Shown: positions 1 through 9,106, counted from the stretch's first letter. The stretch is 64,000 nucleotides of DNA from Albidovulum litorale (GCF_025751495.1 NZ_JAOWKZ010000002.1:434001-498000), one strand, 5' to 3'. Made by a program: numbers and translations. Notes: generated by a model from the letters alone, not told the origin.

Positions 1-575
1 CGATAAGGCCCTTCGATTTCCACCCGGTCGATATACCCTTCCACCACACGGCGGTATTCGAGGATTCCCTGCGTCAGGAACAGGTTGAAACTGTACTCGA
101 CATCATCGGCCGTCATCGGCGTGCCGTCTGCGAACTTAACGTCTTCGCGCAGGTTGAACGTCACGTAGGACAGGTCTTCCGGATATTCGAGTGTCGTGCA
201 GAGAAAGCAGTATGAGCCATAGGGATCGTCAGCAGTAGAGGTCAGGATCGCCTCGCTGCCGATCGTGTTCAGCGCCGCAGGAACCCCGTCGCTGGCATAC
301 TGATTGAAACTGTCAAAGCTGCCCTGCGACCAGATCGAAATCTCGCCGCCCTTGGGCGCATCGGGGTTGACGTAGTCGAGATGCTCGAAATCGGCAGGGT
401 ATTTCAGTTCGCCGAAATTGGAATAGCCGTACGACGTGGTGACGGTTCCCTGCGCGAAACCTGTGGTGGGAAGACCAAACGAGAACGCCGCGATTGCCGA
501 CAGCACAGCAACGCGCATGTTGTGGAGCCTCTGCGCCATTTTTCCGGCCGGTTTTTGGGGACCCTGCAACCTCAT
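1..575 (-). CDS. ABC transporter extracellular solute-binding protein, family 5 (5' part only)
   Basis: The N-terminal 191 codons of a periplasmic peptide/opine-type substrate-binding protein; the rest lies beyond base 1. The start at 575 is chosen because AAGGAGG sits 5 bases upstream. In-frame ATGs at 539 and 518 are alternatives without a comparable ribosome site. The protein begins with a Sec-type signal (hydrophobic VAVLSAIAAFSFGL, cleavage likely after GFA). The mature part contains the family-5 pattern HLDYVNPDAPKGG followed by F-DSFNQ and later LREDVKFADGTPMTADDV, typical of the YejA-like branch (known family feature). The likely role is capture of an oligopeptide or similar solute in the periplasm for an inner-membrane ABC permease that should be encoded further left. 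The exact substrate cannot be told. Confidence 0.88.
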   Translation of the reverse strand, partial: MRLQGPQKPAGKMAQRLHNMRVAVLSAIAAFSFGLPTTGFAQGTVTTSYGYSNFGELKYPADFEHLDYVNPDAPKGGEISIWSQGSFDSFNQYASDGVPAALNTIGSEAILTSTADDPYGSYCFLCTTLEYPEDLSYVTFNLREDVKFADGTPMTADDVEYSFNLFLTQGILEYRRVVEGYIDRVEIEGPY

Positions 576-684
576 CGCCTCCTCCTTGGTACGCCTTAAG
601 CGACGCCCGGTTTTCTGGTTAAGGACCCTAGAACGCTGTGGGGGCGGGCTTCAAGTTGCGAATTTGTGAGAATGGCCGTGAGCC

Positions 685-719
685 AAAGAAAAAGGGCCGC
701 TCTGATAAGCGACCCTTTC
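685..719 (-). terminator. Rho-independent terminator of cycM
   Basis: Read on the minus strand, AAAGGGTCGCT and AGCGGCCCTTT form a stem of about 11 pairs (one G-U) around a TATC-type loop, followed by a T-rich run. It lies about 20 bases after the cycM stop codon. Confidence 0.8.
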
Positions 720-739
720 AAACTCTGATTTCTTGAGGA

Positions 740-1264
740 TCAGCCGCCGTTCGCCGCCAGATAGGCGATGACGTTGGCGCGGTCCTCGATCTTCTTCAGA
801 CCGGCGAAAGACATCTTGGTACCGGCGATGAAACCTTTCGGATTCTCGAGGAAGTGGCTCAGCGTCTCCGGGTCCCAGTTGCCGCCGTGGCTGGCCATGC
901 TGTCGGAATAACCGAACCCGGCGACACCTCCGACCGCCCGGTCGACAACGCCGTCGAGATGCGGGCCGGTACCATTGGAGCCGTCAAGTTTGTGGCACGC
1001 CTTGCACTTGCCAAAGACCTTCTCACCCGCCGCCGCATCGGCCGAGGCATAGATGGTCGCGAAATCCGGGCCCTCGTCGGCAGCGGCCTCACCGCCCTCT
1101 TCGGCGCCGGTGTCGATGACATAGGCTTGCGCCACTTCCTCATCGCCATGCGCCACCGCGCCCGTGTGGTAAAGCGACTCGGCCGCCCATTTGCCCAGAA
1201 GGAAGATCAGGAACGCGCCGCAGAGCGCGCCGCCAGCCTTCGTTAAAGTCATCGTGTCGAACAT
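740..1264 (-). CDS. cycM: Membrane-anchored cytochrome c (CycM / c552 type)
   Basis: A 174-residue c-type cytochrome. The N-terminus [18 protein letters not shown] closely resembles Paracoccus CycM and forms one uncleaved membrane anchor (about residues 8-30). An acidic Ala/Glu-rich linker of about 40 residues follows, then a class I cytochrome c domain with the haem-binding CKACH (C87, C90, H91) and a distal Met in GTKMSF. In the family this protein carries electrons between the bc1 complex and the aa3 oxidase at the periplasmic face. The start at 1264 is preferred over the longer frame from 1279 because GAGG lies 8 bases upstream and the family begins MFDTM. It is divergent from pheA with a gap of about 120 bases and ends in its own terminator. 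Confidence 0.93.
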   Translation of the reverse strand: MFDTMTLTKAGGALCGAFLIFLLGKWAAESLYHTGAVAHGDEEVAQAYVIDTGAEEGGEAAADEGPDFATIYASADAAAGEKVFGKCKACHKLDGSNGTGPHLDGVVDRAVGGVAGFGYSDSMASHGGNWDPETLSHFLENPKGFIAGTKMSFAGLKKIEDRANVIAYLAANGG

Positions 1265-1384
1265 GTCGCGCCTCACCATGGCATAGAGTTGCGGCGTATC
1301 TATCCGCTTCCCCTACCGGGTTTCAAGGTATAGTTAGCGCGGCACATCGCCCGACCCCCGGGCTGTCGCCAAGGAGCCACCCGC

Positions 1385-2218
1385 ATGACCGGACGGATTG
1401 CTTTCCAGGGAGAGCCCGGAGCCTATTCGCATCAGGCCTGCCGCGAGGCCTATCCTGACATGGAACCCCTGCCCTGCCGCACCTTCGAAGATGCTATTCA
1501 CGCGGTGCGCAAGGGCGATGCGGAACTGGCCATGCTGCCGGTCGAAAACTCGACTTATGGCCGGGTGGCCGACATCCATCGTCTTCTGCCGGAGAGCGGG
1601 CTGCACATCGTCGATGAGGCGTTCGTGCGCGTACATATCAACGTCCTTGGCGTGAAGGGCGCAAAACTCAGCGATATCAAAGAGGCTTACAGCCACCTGG
1701 TGCTGTTGCCGCAATGCGAGGCGTTTCTGCGCGAACACGGCATTCAGGGCCGCATCAGTTCCGATAATGCCCGCGCGGCGCGGGACGTGGCCGAGCGGGG
1801 GGATCGTTCGGTTGCAGCCCTGGCCTCTGAACTCGCGGGAGAGATTTACGGGCTAGATGTGCTTGCACGTCATATTGAGGATGCCGAACACAACACGACC
1901 CGCTTTCTCGTCATGGCGCGGCAGCCCGACCTCAAACGTCGGGGCGATCATGGCATGATGACCACATTCGTCTTCCGTGTCCGCAACATCCCGGCCGCGC
2001 TTTACAAAGCGATGGGTGGATTCGCGACCAACGGCGTCAACATGACCAAGCTGGAAAGCTACATGGTCGACGGCGTATTCTCGGCCACGCAGTTCTATGC
2101 CGATATCGAAGGCCATCCCGACGACGCCAATGTGCGGCGCGCGCTGGAGGAACTGGACTATTTCACCTCCACCATGACGCTGCTTGGCGTCTATCCGGCC
2201 GATCCAAGTCGGCATTAA
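1385..2218 (+). CDS. pheA: Prephenate dehydratase
   Basis: Converts prephenate to phenylpyruvate in phenylalanine synthesis (cytosol). The 277 residues hold an N-terminal PDT domain (about residues 4-180) starting IAFQGEPGAYSHQA, with MLPVENSTYG and the catalytic NTTRFLV signature, and a C-terminal ACT domain (about 190-270) with the KLESYMVDG segment that replaces the ESRP loop in alphaproteobacterial enzymes. No chorismate mutase domain is fused, so mutase must be encoded elsewhere. GGAG lies 8 bases before the ATG. It stands alone, divergent from cycM; copA follows after a 219-base gap and probably has its own promoter. Confidence 0.95.
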   Translation: MTGRIAFQGEPGAYSHQACREAYPDMEPLPCRTFEDAIHAVRKGDAELAMLPVENSTYGRVADIHRLLPESGLHIVDEAFVRVHINVLGVKGAKLSDIKEAYSHLVLLPQCEAFLREHGIQGRISSDNARAARDVAERGDRSVAALASELAGEIYGLDVLARHIEDAEHNTTRFLVMARQPDLKRRGDHGMMTTFVFRVRNIPAALYKAMGGFATNGVNMTKLESYMVDGVFSATQFYADIEGHPDDANVRRALEELDYFTSTMTLLGVYPADPSRH

Positions 2219-2366
2219 GGCCGGGTATCGTCAGGCTCTGGGCCCTCGGACGGTACGGTTTCTCAATCAGTCAAGCCAACCGAATCCCATTCGCTTTTTC
2301 CACATTGGCGCAGTCATGCCGCTTCAGGGCATGCCGTGCCTTGGCAGTCCGTTTCGGAATGCCCGA

Positions 2367-2418
2367 CGAACTCGACGAATGAGTTCGGTTTGACAATCGC
2401 TGCCCGGCCCCACATTTA
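2367..2418 (+). promoter_or_regulatory. Candidate copA promoter with an upstream palindrome
   Basis: A perfect inverted repeat, CGAACTC (2367-2373) and GAGTTCG (2381-2387) separated by 7 bases, abuts a TTGACA -35 box (2390-2395). A weak -10 candidate, CATTTA, follows at 17-base spacing (2413-2418). The copA start lies 20 bases further on. The layout suggests a regulator site, but no copper-regulator gene is nearby and the sequence does not obviously match a CueR operator. Confidence 0.4.
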
Positions 2419-2437
2419 ACGGCTGAAGGAGCATCCG

Positions 2438-4882
2438 ATGACCAGCCACACCACCTTCACCGTTCAGGGCATGAGCTGTGCCTCCTGCGTCGGCCGCGTC
2501 GAACGCGCGCTGAAAGCGGTGTCAGGTGTTGAAGATGCCAAGGTCAACCTGATCGACGGCACGGCCCGTGTCGATTTCTCGGAAACCGATATTGGTACGC
2601 TTGCCGAAACACTTAGGGCGGCGGGCTATCCGGCGGTCGGGGCCGAGGCACGGCTGGAAGTGGAAGGCATGACCTGCGCCTCCTGTGTCGGGCGCGTCGA
2701 GCGGGCGCTGAAGGCCGTTCCTGGCGTGACCGGCGCCGAGGTCAACCTCGCAACCGGGTCCGCACGCGTTAACTACCTGTCCGGCACCACGACGGCAGAG
2801 GCACTGGCTGCGGCGGCGACTGCGGCCGGTTACGCTGCAAAGCCCATCACGGACGATGCCGCCCCTGCCGACCGTCAGGCCGATGAAGCGGTAAAGCTGC
2901 GCCGTTCGGTCCTGATTTCCGCCGCGCTTTCCATCCCGGTCGTGGTGCTGGCGATGGGCACACATATGGTGCCCGCTTTCCACCACTGGGTCATGGGCAC
3001 GTTGGGTGAGGTCATTTCCTGGCGCATCCAGTTCGTGCTGACGGCCGCGATTCTCGTCGGTCCCGGCGCGCTTTTCTTCCGGCATGGTTTCCCCGCGCTC
3101 TTGCGCGGCGCGCCCGAAATGAATTCGCTCGTCGCCTTGGGCAGCCTCGCTGCCTTCGTCTATTCGACCGTCGCCACCTTCGCCCCATCGCTTCTCCCTG
3201 AGGCGGCACTCGGAGTGTATTACGAGGCAGCGGCAACCATCGTCACGCTGATCCTGCTTGGCCGTTTGCTGGAAGCCCGCGCCAAGGGGCAGGCAGGCGA
3301 GGCGATCCGCCGTCTCATCGGGCTCCGGCCCGACACGGCACAGGTCGAGCGCAACGGCGTCGTGACGGAAGTTCGGGTGGAAGACCTGAAACAGGGCGAT
3401 GTCGTGCGCCTCGCGCCGGGCGAAAGAGTGGCCGTTGACGGGATCATTGTAACCGGGCACGGCTGGATCGATGAAAGCATGCTTACCGGGGAACCCGCAC
3501 CGGTTGAAAAGGCGGAAGGGGCGAGCGTTACCGGTGGCACGGTGAACGGTCAATCGGCACTGACCTATCGCGTTACCGCCACTGGTGCCGATACGGTGCT
3601 TGCCCGCATCATCGCGATGGTCGCCGACGCGCAGGGGGCAAAACTGCCTGTTCAGGCGCTGGTCGACCGGATCACGCTCTGGTTCGTTCCCGCCGTCATG
3701 ACCCTTGCCGCACTCGCATTTATCGTCTGGTTCGCGATAGGTCCTGATCCCGCGCTCACCCATGCGCTGGTCGCAGGCATCTCGGTCCTCATCATCGCCT
3801 GCCCCTGCGCGATGGGCCTTGCAACGCCAGTGTCGATCCTTGTGGGGACCGGCAGGGGGGCCGAACTCGGCCTGCTCTTCCGGCGCGGAGACGCATTGCA
3901 GCGGCTCTCAGAGGTCCAGATCGTCGCCTTCGACAAGACCGGGACACTGACGGAAGGCCACCCCAAGGTGACGGATATCGAGATTGCCGCGGGATTTGAC
4001 GAGGCTGAAGTCCTGACACTCGCCGCTAGCGCCGAGGCCCGGTCGGAACACCCGCTGGCTTTGGCCATCCTTTCGGAGGCCGAATCGCGCGGCCTGACCC
4101 TGCATGACGCCGATGCCACCAAGGCGCAGGCCGGACGTGGCCTGACGGCCCGTGTCGCGGGCCGCGACATTCTGATCGGCAATGCCCGCGCCATGGACGA
4201 AGCCGCGATTGACGCATCCGAATTGACCGGGACGGCGCAGCGTCTTGCTTCCGAAGCCAAGACGCCGATCTTTGTCGCCTTAGACGGCCGCGCCGCCGCC
4301 CTGATCGCCGTTGCGGATCCGGTCAAGCCCGGCGCAAAGGCGGCCATCGCCGCGCTCCACGCAATGGGCGTGAAGACCGCTATGATTTCGGGCGACACGC
4401 GCGCCACAGCCGGGGCCATCGCCACATCGCTCGGCATCGACCATGTCGAGGCAGAGGTTCTGCCCGAAGGCAAGGTCGCCGCACTTGAAGCACTCAAGGC
4501 AAAGGGCACCATTGGGTTCACCGGTGACGGGATCAACGATGCCCCGGCGCTCGCTGCCGCCGATATCGGGATCGCGATGGGCACCGGCACCGATGTGGCC
4601 ATCGAAGCGGCTGAGGTCGTGCTGATGACCGGCGATCCCGGCGCGGTGGCCGATGCGGTGCGGCTCTCGCGCGCAACGATGCGCAATATCCGCCAGAACC
4701 TTTTCTGGGCCTTCGGCTATAACGTCGTCCTGATCCCGGTCGCCGCCGGGCTGCTTTATCCGCTGAACGGCATGCTCCTCTCGCCCATGCTTGCCGCAGG
4801 GGCGATGGCGCTCTCATCGGTCTTCGTTGTCACCAACGCTCTTCGCCTGCGCCGCGCAGGCCCGTGGCGCAGACAAAGCTGA
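2438..4882 (+). CDS. copA: Copper-exporting P1B-type ATPase
   Basis: An 814-residue inner-membrane Cu(I) pump. Two tandem heavy-metal-associated domains lie at the N-terminus: GMSCASC (Cys14, Cys17) and GMTCASC (Cys80, Cys83). They are followed by the transmembrane helices, the actuator loop with LTGEPAPV, and the membrane metal site C455-P-C457 typical of Cu(I) pumps. The phosphorylated D499 sits in DKTGT, then the SEHPLA nucleotide-binding motif and TGDGINDAPAL. Length and motif order are those of full-length CopA. AAGGAG precedes the ATG by 6 bases. It appears monocistronic, with no copper chaperone or cytochrome oxidase assembly gene beside it. It could serve copper detoxification or delivery to cuproenzymes; sequence alone does not separate these. 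Confidence 0.95.
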   Translation: MTSHTTFTVQGMSCASCVGRVERALKAVSGVEDAKVNLIDGTARVDFSETDIGTLAETLRAAGYPAVGAEARLEVEGMTCASCVGRVERALKAVPGVTGAEVNLATGSARVNYLSGTTTAEALAAAATAAGYAAKPITDDAAPADRQADEAVKLRRSVLISAALSIPVVVLAMGTHMVPAFHHWVMGTLGEVISWRIQFVLTAAILVGPGALFFRHGFPALLRGAPEMNSLVALGSLAAFVYSTVATFAPSLLPEAALGVYYEAAATIVTLILLGRLLEARAKGQAGEAIRRLIGLRPDTAQVERNGVVTEVRVEDLKQGDVVRLAPGERVAVDGIIVTGHGWIDESMLTGEPAPVEKAEGASVTGGTVNGQSALTYRVTATGADTVLARIIAMVADAQGAKLPVQALVDRITLWFVPAVMTLAALAFIVWFAIGPDPALTHALVAGISVLIIACPCAMGLATPVSILVGTGRGAELGLLFRRGDALQRLSEVQIVAFDKTGTLTEGHPKVTDIEIAAGFDEAEVLTLAASAEARSEHPLALAILSEAESRGLTLHDADATKAQAGRGLTARVAGRDILIGNARAMDEAAIDASELTGTAQRLASEAKTPIFVALDGRAAALIAVADPVKPGAKAAIAALHAMGVKTAMISGDTRATAGAIATSLGIDHVEAEVLPEGKVAALEALKAKGTIGFTGDGINDAPALAAADIGIAMGTGTDVAIEAAEVVLMTGDPGAVADAVRLSRATMRNIRQNLFWAFGYNVVLIPVAAGLLYPLNGMLLSPMLAAGAMALSSVFVVTNALRLRRAGPWRRQS

Positions 4883-4919
4883 TCACCGTTTCTTCTGTTC
4901 AGAAATACTCTCCGGGGGT

Positions 4920-4940
4920 CCGGGGGTGGAAAACCCCCGG
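4920..4940. terminator. GC-rich hairpin between convergent copA and ABC permease
   Basis: CCGGGGGT and ACCCCCGG form an 8-pair stem with a GGAAA loop, 37 bases after copA and just before the stop of the opposing permease. There is no T-run, so termination activity is uncertain; the flanking AAATACTCTCCGGGGG belongs to a repeat seen elsewhere in the window. Confidence 0.5.
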
Positions 4941-4950
4941 GCGCTGACCG

Positions 4951-7479
4951 TCAGTCCCGCGCCCTGAGCACCTGCGCCGGTCGCGCGGCAAGGGGCCGCA
5001 GCGCAAAGACCAGCCCGGCGAGAAGCGTGGCAAGCGCGCCGCCGGTGACGATCGAAATGGCCGAGACCGGTTCGAACCGGAACGTGCCCTCCATAACAAA
5101 GACCATCACCGCCCAGCCCGCTGCCGCGCCGAAGGCGACCGCGACGATCCCGGCCGCAGCCCCCATCAGGGCTGAGCGCAGGGCGAAGCTTTTCAGCACC
5201 AGACCTCGGGTCGCGCCAAGTGTCTTCAACACCGCCGCCTCGTAAATCCGCGCCCGCTCCCCCGCCGCCGCGGCACCGATCAAAACCACGACCCCGGTCA
5301 GAAGCGTAACGCCTGCGGCAATCGCCGTTGCCCTTGCAATCGCGGCCAGTGCATCAGCCACCCGGTTTACCACATCGCGCACCCGGATCGCGGTGATGTT
5401 CGGGTAGGCCGACGCCAGATCGCGCAGGATCACCGCCTCTGCCGCCTCGTCGGCATAGACCGTCGAAATCCAGCTATGCGGCGCGCCCGCCAGCGCGGCG
5501 GGGTTCAGCGACATCACGAAGCCGATGCCGCCAGTGCCGAAATCCACCTCTCGGAACGAAGTGATCTCCGCCTCGATCTCGCGGCCCAGTACGTTGACCG
5601 TGACCCGGTCGCCGAGCTTTAGGCCTATTTCGTCCGCCTCTTCGAGGGCGAAACTCATCTGTGGCGGGCCGGAATAATCCTCGGGCCACCATTCGCCCGC
5701 GACGACCTTGGTATCGGGCGGTGGTGCGGCGGCGTAAGTCAGACCCCGGTCGCCGCGCACAACCCAATGGTCACCTGCCACGTCGCGCGCATCGCGTCCG
5801 TTGATCTTCGTAACCACGCCCCGCAACATCGGCGCGCTTTCGATTTTCGTCACCGCCGGATCGTCTTCCAGCCGTGTGCGGAACCCGTCTATCTGATCAG
5901 GCTGGATATCGACAAAGAAATAGGAGGGCGCCACATCCGGCAGGTCCTGCGCGATGGCACCCCTCAAGTTTGCGTCGATCTGGCCGACGGCGGCCAGAAC
6001 CGACAGGCCAAGCCCGAGTGAAAGCACAACCGCACGTGCCTCTTCCTTGGGCCCGCCAATGGCCGAGAGGGCAAGCCTCAGCGCCGGGCGGCCGCGCATG
6101 TGATGGCCCGTCCGCCGGGCGAGCCAGCTCAGACCAAAAGCCGCGATCGTCAGGACCAGAAGCGCCGCCGCAACCCCGCCCAGCGTACCGAGCGCAAGAC
6201 TCGGAACGCCGGATGCGATTGTCGCCACCGCCACCAACAGGGCCGCTACTCCGGCTAGTATCAGCCCCAGCCGCCAACCCGGCCAACGCCGCCGCCCCGG
6301 CCCCAGATCACGAAACAAGGCCGCCGCCTGCACGTCGCGCGTCCGCGCCAAGGGCCAGAGCGCGAAGAGCGCTGCCGCCAGAGCACCGTAAAAGCCCGCC
6401 TCGGCCAGCGGTTTCCACGCCACGACCATTTCAACGGGGATCGGCAACCGAGCGGCGATCAGCGGTCCCGCCAGTACCGGCAGCGCCGCCCCCAGAGCCA
6501 GCCCCGCGAAGATGCCGATCACCGCCAGAACGCCGACCTGAATGAGATAGACCGCAAAGATCGTCCGGCTTTCTGCACCCATAGCCTTCAGGGCGGCCAT
6601 CGTCTCCACCCGGCTGTCAAGGTATGAGGTCACCGCCGCACCGATGCCGACACCGCCAACCGCCAGCCCGGCGAGTCCCACCAGCACTAGAAATGACCCC
6701 ATCCGGTCGACGAAGCGCTGCATTCCGGGCGCGCCGCGCCGCGCATCACGCCAACGCATTCCGGTATCGTTGAAAGCATCCTCGGCCTCTGTCTTCATCG
6801 CCCGCAAATCTGTGCCTTCTGGTAAAAGCAGGCGGTAATGGGTGTCGAACAGACTGCCTGGCTCCAGTAGGCCCGACCCGGCAAGCGCGTCGCTCCTGAC
6901 GATGGTGCGCGGGCCGAAGGTGAATCCCGCCGTCGCACCATCGGGTTCCCGCATCAACCTTGCACGGACACGGAATTCCTTCACACCCAGCCGGAAGCGG
7001 TCACCGATCCCGAGCCCCAAACGGTCGGCCAGCACAGGATCAAGCACCGCACCCGGCAGGCCGTCTTTGTCTCCAAGGACTTCGGCCAATGGCATGGGAG
7101 GATCCAAAACGACTTTACCGGTCAACGGATAGGCCGCATCCACCCCCTTGATCTGAGTCAGAGCGCGTTCGGCGCCTTCCCCTTCACCGACCACGGCCAT
7201 GGAGCGGAAATCGACGATCTCAGCAACGCGGGTGGCCCGATCTTCCATGAAGGCGCGCTCGTCCTCGCTTGCATAGCGGTAGGTGAACGACATCTCGGCA
7301 TCTCCGCCCAGCAACACCGCACCCTGATCGGTGATTGCGGTCTGGATCGCGGAACGGACCGTGCCGACGGCAGCAATGGCGGCAACACCAAGCATCAGGC
7401 ACAGAAGAAAGACCGTGAACCCACCAAGCCCTCCGCGCATCTCGCGGCGGGCGATGCGTGCGGCGAGCGGCAGGCTCAT
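4951..7479 (-). CDS. ABC transporter permease, FtsX/YbbP family
   Basis: An 842-residue inner-membrane protein with the duplicated layout of YbbP-type permeases. It has an N-terminal helix (about residues 20-42), a large periplasmic MacB-like domain, a block of helices (about 265-450), a second periplasmic domain, and a C-terminal FtsX domain with three helices (about 720-830). It overlaps the upstream ATPase gene by 4 bases (ATGA), so the two are translated together. Known relatives (E. coli YbbA-YbbP beside tesA) are thought to extract lipophilic molecules from the membrane rather than import solutes. The same tesA/ybbA/ybbP neighbourhood is kept here, which supports the call. Confidence 0.88.
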   Translation of the reverse strand: MSLPLAARIARREMRGGLGGFTVFLLCLMLGVAAIAAVGTVRSAIQTAITDQGAVLLGGDAEMSFTYRYASEDERAFMEDRATRVAEIVDFRSMAVVGEGEGAERALTQIKGVDAAYPLTGKVVLDPPMPLAEVLGDKDGLPGAVLDPVLADRLGLGIGDRFRLGVKEFRVRARLMREPDGATAGFTFGPRTIVRSDALAGSGLLEPGSLFDTHYRLLLPEGTDLRAMKTEAEDAFNDTGMRWRDARRGAPGMQRFVDRMGSFLVLVGLAGLAVGGVGIGAAVTSYLDSRVETMAALKAMGAESRTIFAVYLIQVGVLAVIGIFAGLALGAALPVLAGPLIAARLPIPVEMVVAWKPLAEAGFYGALAAALFALWPLARTRDVQAAALFRDLGPGRRRWPGWRLGLILAGVAALLVAVATIASGVPSLALGTLGGVAAALLVLTIAAFGLSWLARRTGHHMRGRPALRLALSAIGGPKEEARAVVLSLGLGLSVLAAVGQIDANLRGAIAQDLPDVAPSYFFVDIQPDQIDGFRTRLEDDPAVTKIESAPMLRGVVTKINGRDARDVAGDHWVVRGDRGLTYAAAPPPDTKVVAGEWWPEDYSGPPQMSFALEEADEIGLKLGDRVTVNVLGREIEAEITSFREVDFGTGGIGFVMSLNPAALAGAPHSWISTVYADEAAEAVILRDLASAYPNITAIRVRDVVNRVADALAAIARATAIAAGVTLLTGVVVLIGAAAAGERARIYEAAVLKTLGATRGLVLKSFALRSALMGAAAGIVAVAFGAAAGWAVMVFVMEGTFRFEPVSAISIVTGGALATLLAGLVFALRPLAARPAQVLRARD

Positions 7480-8174
7480 TCGGCCACCTTGCGGGCAAGA
7501 TCCTCGCCCGCGATCTGCCCGTCCATCAGCCGCACCACCCGGTCGCAGCGCGCGGCCAGTTCCGGTGCATGGGTGACAAGGACCAGCGTCGCGCCGTGCC
7601 GGTCACGCAAACCGAACAGCAGCTCCATGATCGCCTCGCCCGTCGAGCCGTCGAGATTGCCCGTAGGTTCATCGGCCAGAAAGATCGCGGGTCGCGGCGC
7701 GGCGGCACGGGCCAGGGCCACGCGCTGCTGTTCGCCGCCCGAAAGCTGCGCGGGGTAGTGATCCATCCGCGGCTCAAGCCCCATCGCCTGCAACTCCGCC
7801 GCCGCGCGGTCGAAGGCGTCGGCAACACCGGCCAGTTCTAGCGGGATCGCCACATTCTCCAATGCCGTCATCGTCGGAATCAGGTGGAACGACTGGAAAA
7901 CGATGCCCATATTACCCCGGCGGAACCGGGCCAGCGCGTCCTCGTCCATTGCTGTCAGGTCATGGCCCAAAGCCTCGACCCGACCGGACGTGGCACGTTC
8001 CAGTCCGCCCATGAGCATGAGGAGCGAAGACTTGCCCGAGCCGGACGGACCTACAAGCCCCAGACTCTCGCCGCGGGCGACCGAAAGAGTGATGCCCTTT
8101 AGGATTTCCAGCGGCCCGGCATTGCCCTCAAGCACCAGCCGCGCATCGTTAAGCTTAAGGATAGGTTCGCTCAT
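7476..8174 (-). CDS. ABC transporter ATP-binding protein, LolD/YbbA family
   Basis: A 232-residue cytosolic ATPase with Walker [11 protein letters not shown]-loop, signature LSGGEQQRVALARA, Walker B IFLADEPTGNLD and H-loop VTHAPELA. The ADEPTGNLD form is typical of MacB/LolD/YbbA ATPases. The start MSEPILKL at 8174 is preferred to the longer frame from 8234, since family members begin there and GAGG lies 4 bases upstream. It energises the overlapping FtsX-type permease gene downstream. The gene is divergent from the TesA-like esterase with about 80 bases between them, room for only a compact shared promoter region. Confidence 0.92.
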   Translation of the reverse strand: MSEPILKLNDARLVLEGNAGPLEILKGITLSVARGESLGLVGPSGSGKSSLLMLMGGLERATSGRVEALGHDLTAMDEDALARFRRGNMGIVFQSFHLIPTMTALENVAIPLELAGVADAFDRAAAELQAMGLEPRMDHYPAQLSGGEQQRVALARAAAPRPAIFLADEPTGNLDGSTGEAIMELLFGLRDRHGATLVLVTHAPELAARCDRVVRLMDGQIAGEDLARKVAE

Positions 8175-8253
8175 CGCCTCGTTCCGCTCGTTCTGCCGCT
8201 CTAAGGCATATGGGGCAACCGGACGGAAGGGCAACCTCGCCCTTGCGACGATT

Positions 8254-8871
8254 TTGAGCCTTTCGGCTCTGGCCGCCGGTGCGGTCCGGGCGGAACCGGT
8301 AACAGTAGTAGCCTTTGGCGACAGCCTGACGGCGGGCTATGGGTTGCCGTCGGAGGACGGCTTCGTGGCCCAGCTTGAGGCATGGCTCACGCGTCAGGGG
8401 GCGGAGGCGATCGTGGTCAATGCAGGCGTCTCCGGCGACACGACCGCTGGCGGACTGGCCCGCATCGACTGGACGCTGACGCCTGAGGTGGACGCGATGA
8501 TCCTGACGCTTGGCGGCAACGATCTGTTGCGGGGGTTGCAGCCCGAAGACGCGCGGGCCAACCTCGATGCGATCCTAGATCGCACGAATGACAGGGGAAT
8601 TCCGGTTCTGATCGTTCCAATGTCTGCGCCGGGAAATTACGGGCCTGACTACAAGGCATCCTTCGATGCGGTCTATCCTGACCTCGCGGCGGAACATGGT
8701 GCACTTCTCGCCCCGCCGTTCCTGCAACCCATACTGTCCCTGCCTGATCGTTCGCAGGCGCTGGCCGACTACGTACAAGCAGATGGACTGCACCCGAACG
8801 CGAAAGGCGTCGCGCTTATCGTCGAAACGCTCGGGCCCGAGGTCCTGACCCTTCTGGAGCGCATCGAATGA
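8254..8871 (+). CDS. tesA: SGNH/GDSL arylesterase, TesA-like (start uncertain)
   Basis: A periplasmic esterase/lysophospholipase/thioesterase-type hydrolase of about 205 residues. Block I is AFGDSLTAGYGL (catalytic Ser), block III LGGNDLLRG, and block V DGLHPNAKG (catalytic Asp and His). A signal-like hydrophobic stretch, LSLSALAAGAVRA, precedes the enzyme domain. The start is a problem: no ATG or GTG occurs in frame between the divergent ATPase start and this segment. TTG at 8254 is the nearest legal start but gives a very short signal peptide. In-frame ATG codons exist only well inside the antisense ATPase gene (8093 and further left). Translation may therefore start at TTG, at a rarer codon slightly upstream, or within the ATPase gene. 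Confidence 0.8.
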   Translation: MSLSALAAGAVRAEPVTVVAFGDSLTAGYGLPSEDGFVAQLEAWLTRQGAEAIVVNAGVSGDTTAGGLARIDWTLTPEVDAMILTLGGNDLLRGLQPEDARANLDAILDRTNDRGIPVLIVPMSAPGNYGPDYKASFDAVYPDLAAEHGALLAPPFLQPILSLPDRSQALADYVQADGLHPNAKGVALIVETLGPEVLTLLERIE

Positions 8872-8878
8872 GGCGGGA

Positions 8879-8923
8879 CCAAGAAAATTCAAATTTTCTT
8901 GGCAAAAATCTTCAAAGATTTTT
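8879..8923. repeat. AT-rich tandem hairpin repeat, copy 1
   Basis: Two adjacent stem-loops: CCAAGAAAATT with AATTTTCTTGG (8879-8902), then AAAAATCTT with AAGATTTTT (8904-8923). An almost identical pair lies at 39717-39761 behind an unrelated gene. Here it follows the tesA-like stop and could also end transcription. Confidence 0.8.
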
Positions 8924-8967
8924 ACCAACCGGACCGAGCAATCGCTGAGACTTTTCGGAAGAAGGCC

Positions 8968-9043
8968 TGGCAGGGGCAGCAGGACTCGAACCCGCGACCC
9001 TCGGTTTTGGAGACCGATGCTCTACCAACTGAGCTATACCCCT
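8968..9043 (-). tRNA. tRNA-Trp (anticodon CCA)
   Basis: A 76-base cloverleaf with acceptor stem AGGGGTA/TGCCCCT, D-arm TAGCTCAGTTGGTAGAGCA, anticodon loop TCTCCAAAA and T-arm GGGTTCGAGTCC. The 3' CCA is encoded. In many bacteria secE and nusG follow this tRNA; here the next gene in its direction is the tesA-like gene on the opposite strand. Confidence 0.97.
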
Positions 9044-9106
9044 AAGGCCGAGCCGGTTCTTACGCGCGGGCCCGGCGCTTTGCAAGAATGAAAACGCTGG
9101 CAGTCA

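Noticed and set aside
2522-3763. Long minus-strand open frame of 413 codons inside copA
   Set aside because: Antisense shadow of copA: amino-acid composition is low-complexity, there is no ribosome site and no family resemblance, while the copA motifs on the plus strand are complete.
8879-8923. Possible CRISPR-like repeat because an almost identical unit recurs at 39717
   Set aside because: Only isolated copies 30 kb apart, no regular spacers and no cas genes; it is a stem-loop intergenic repeat.
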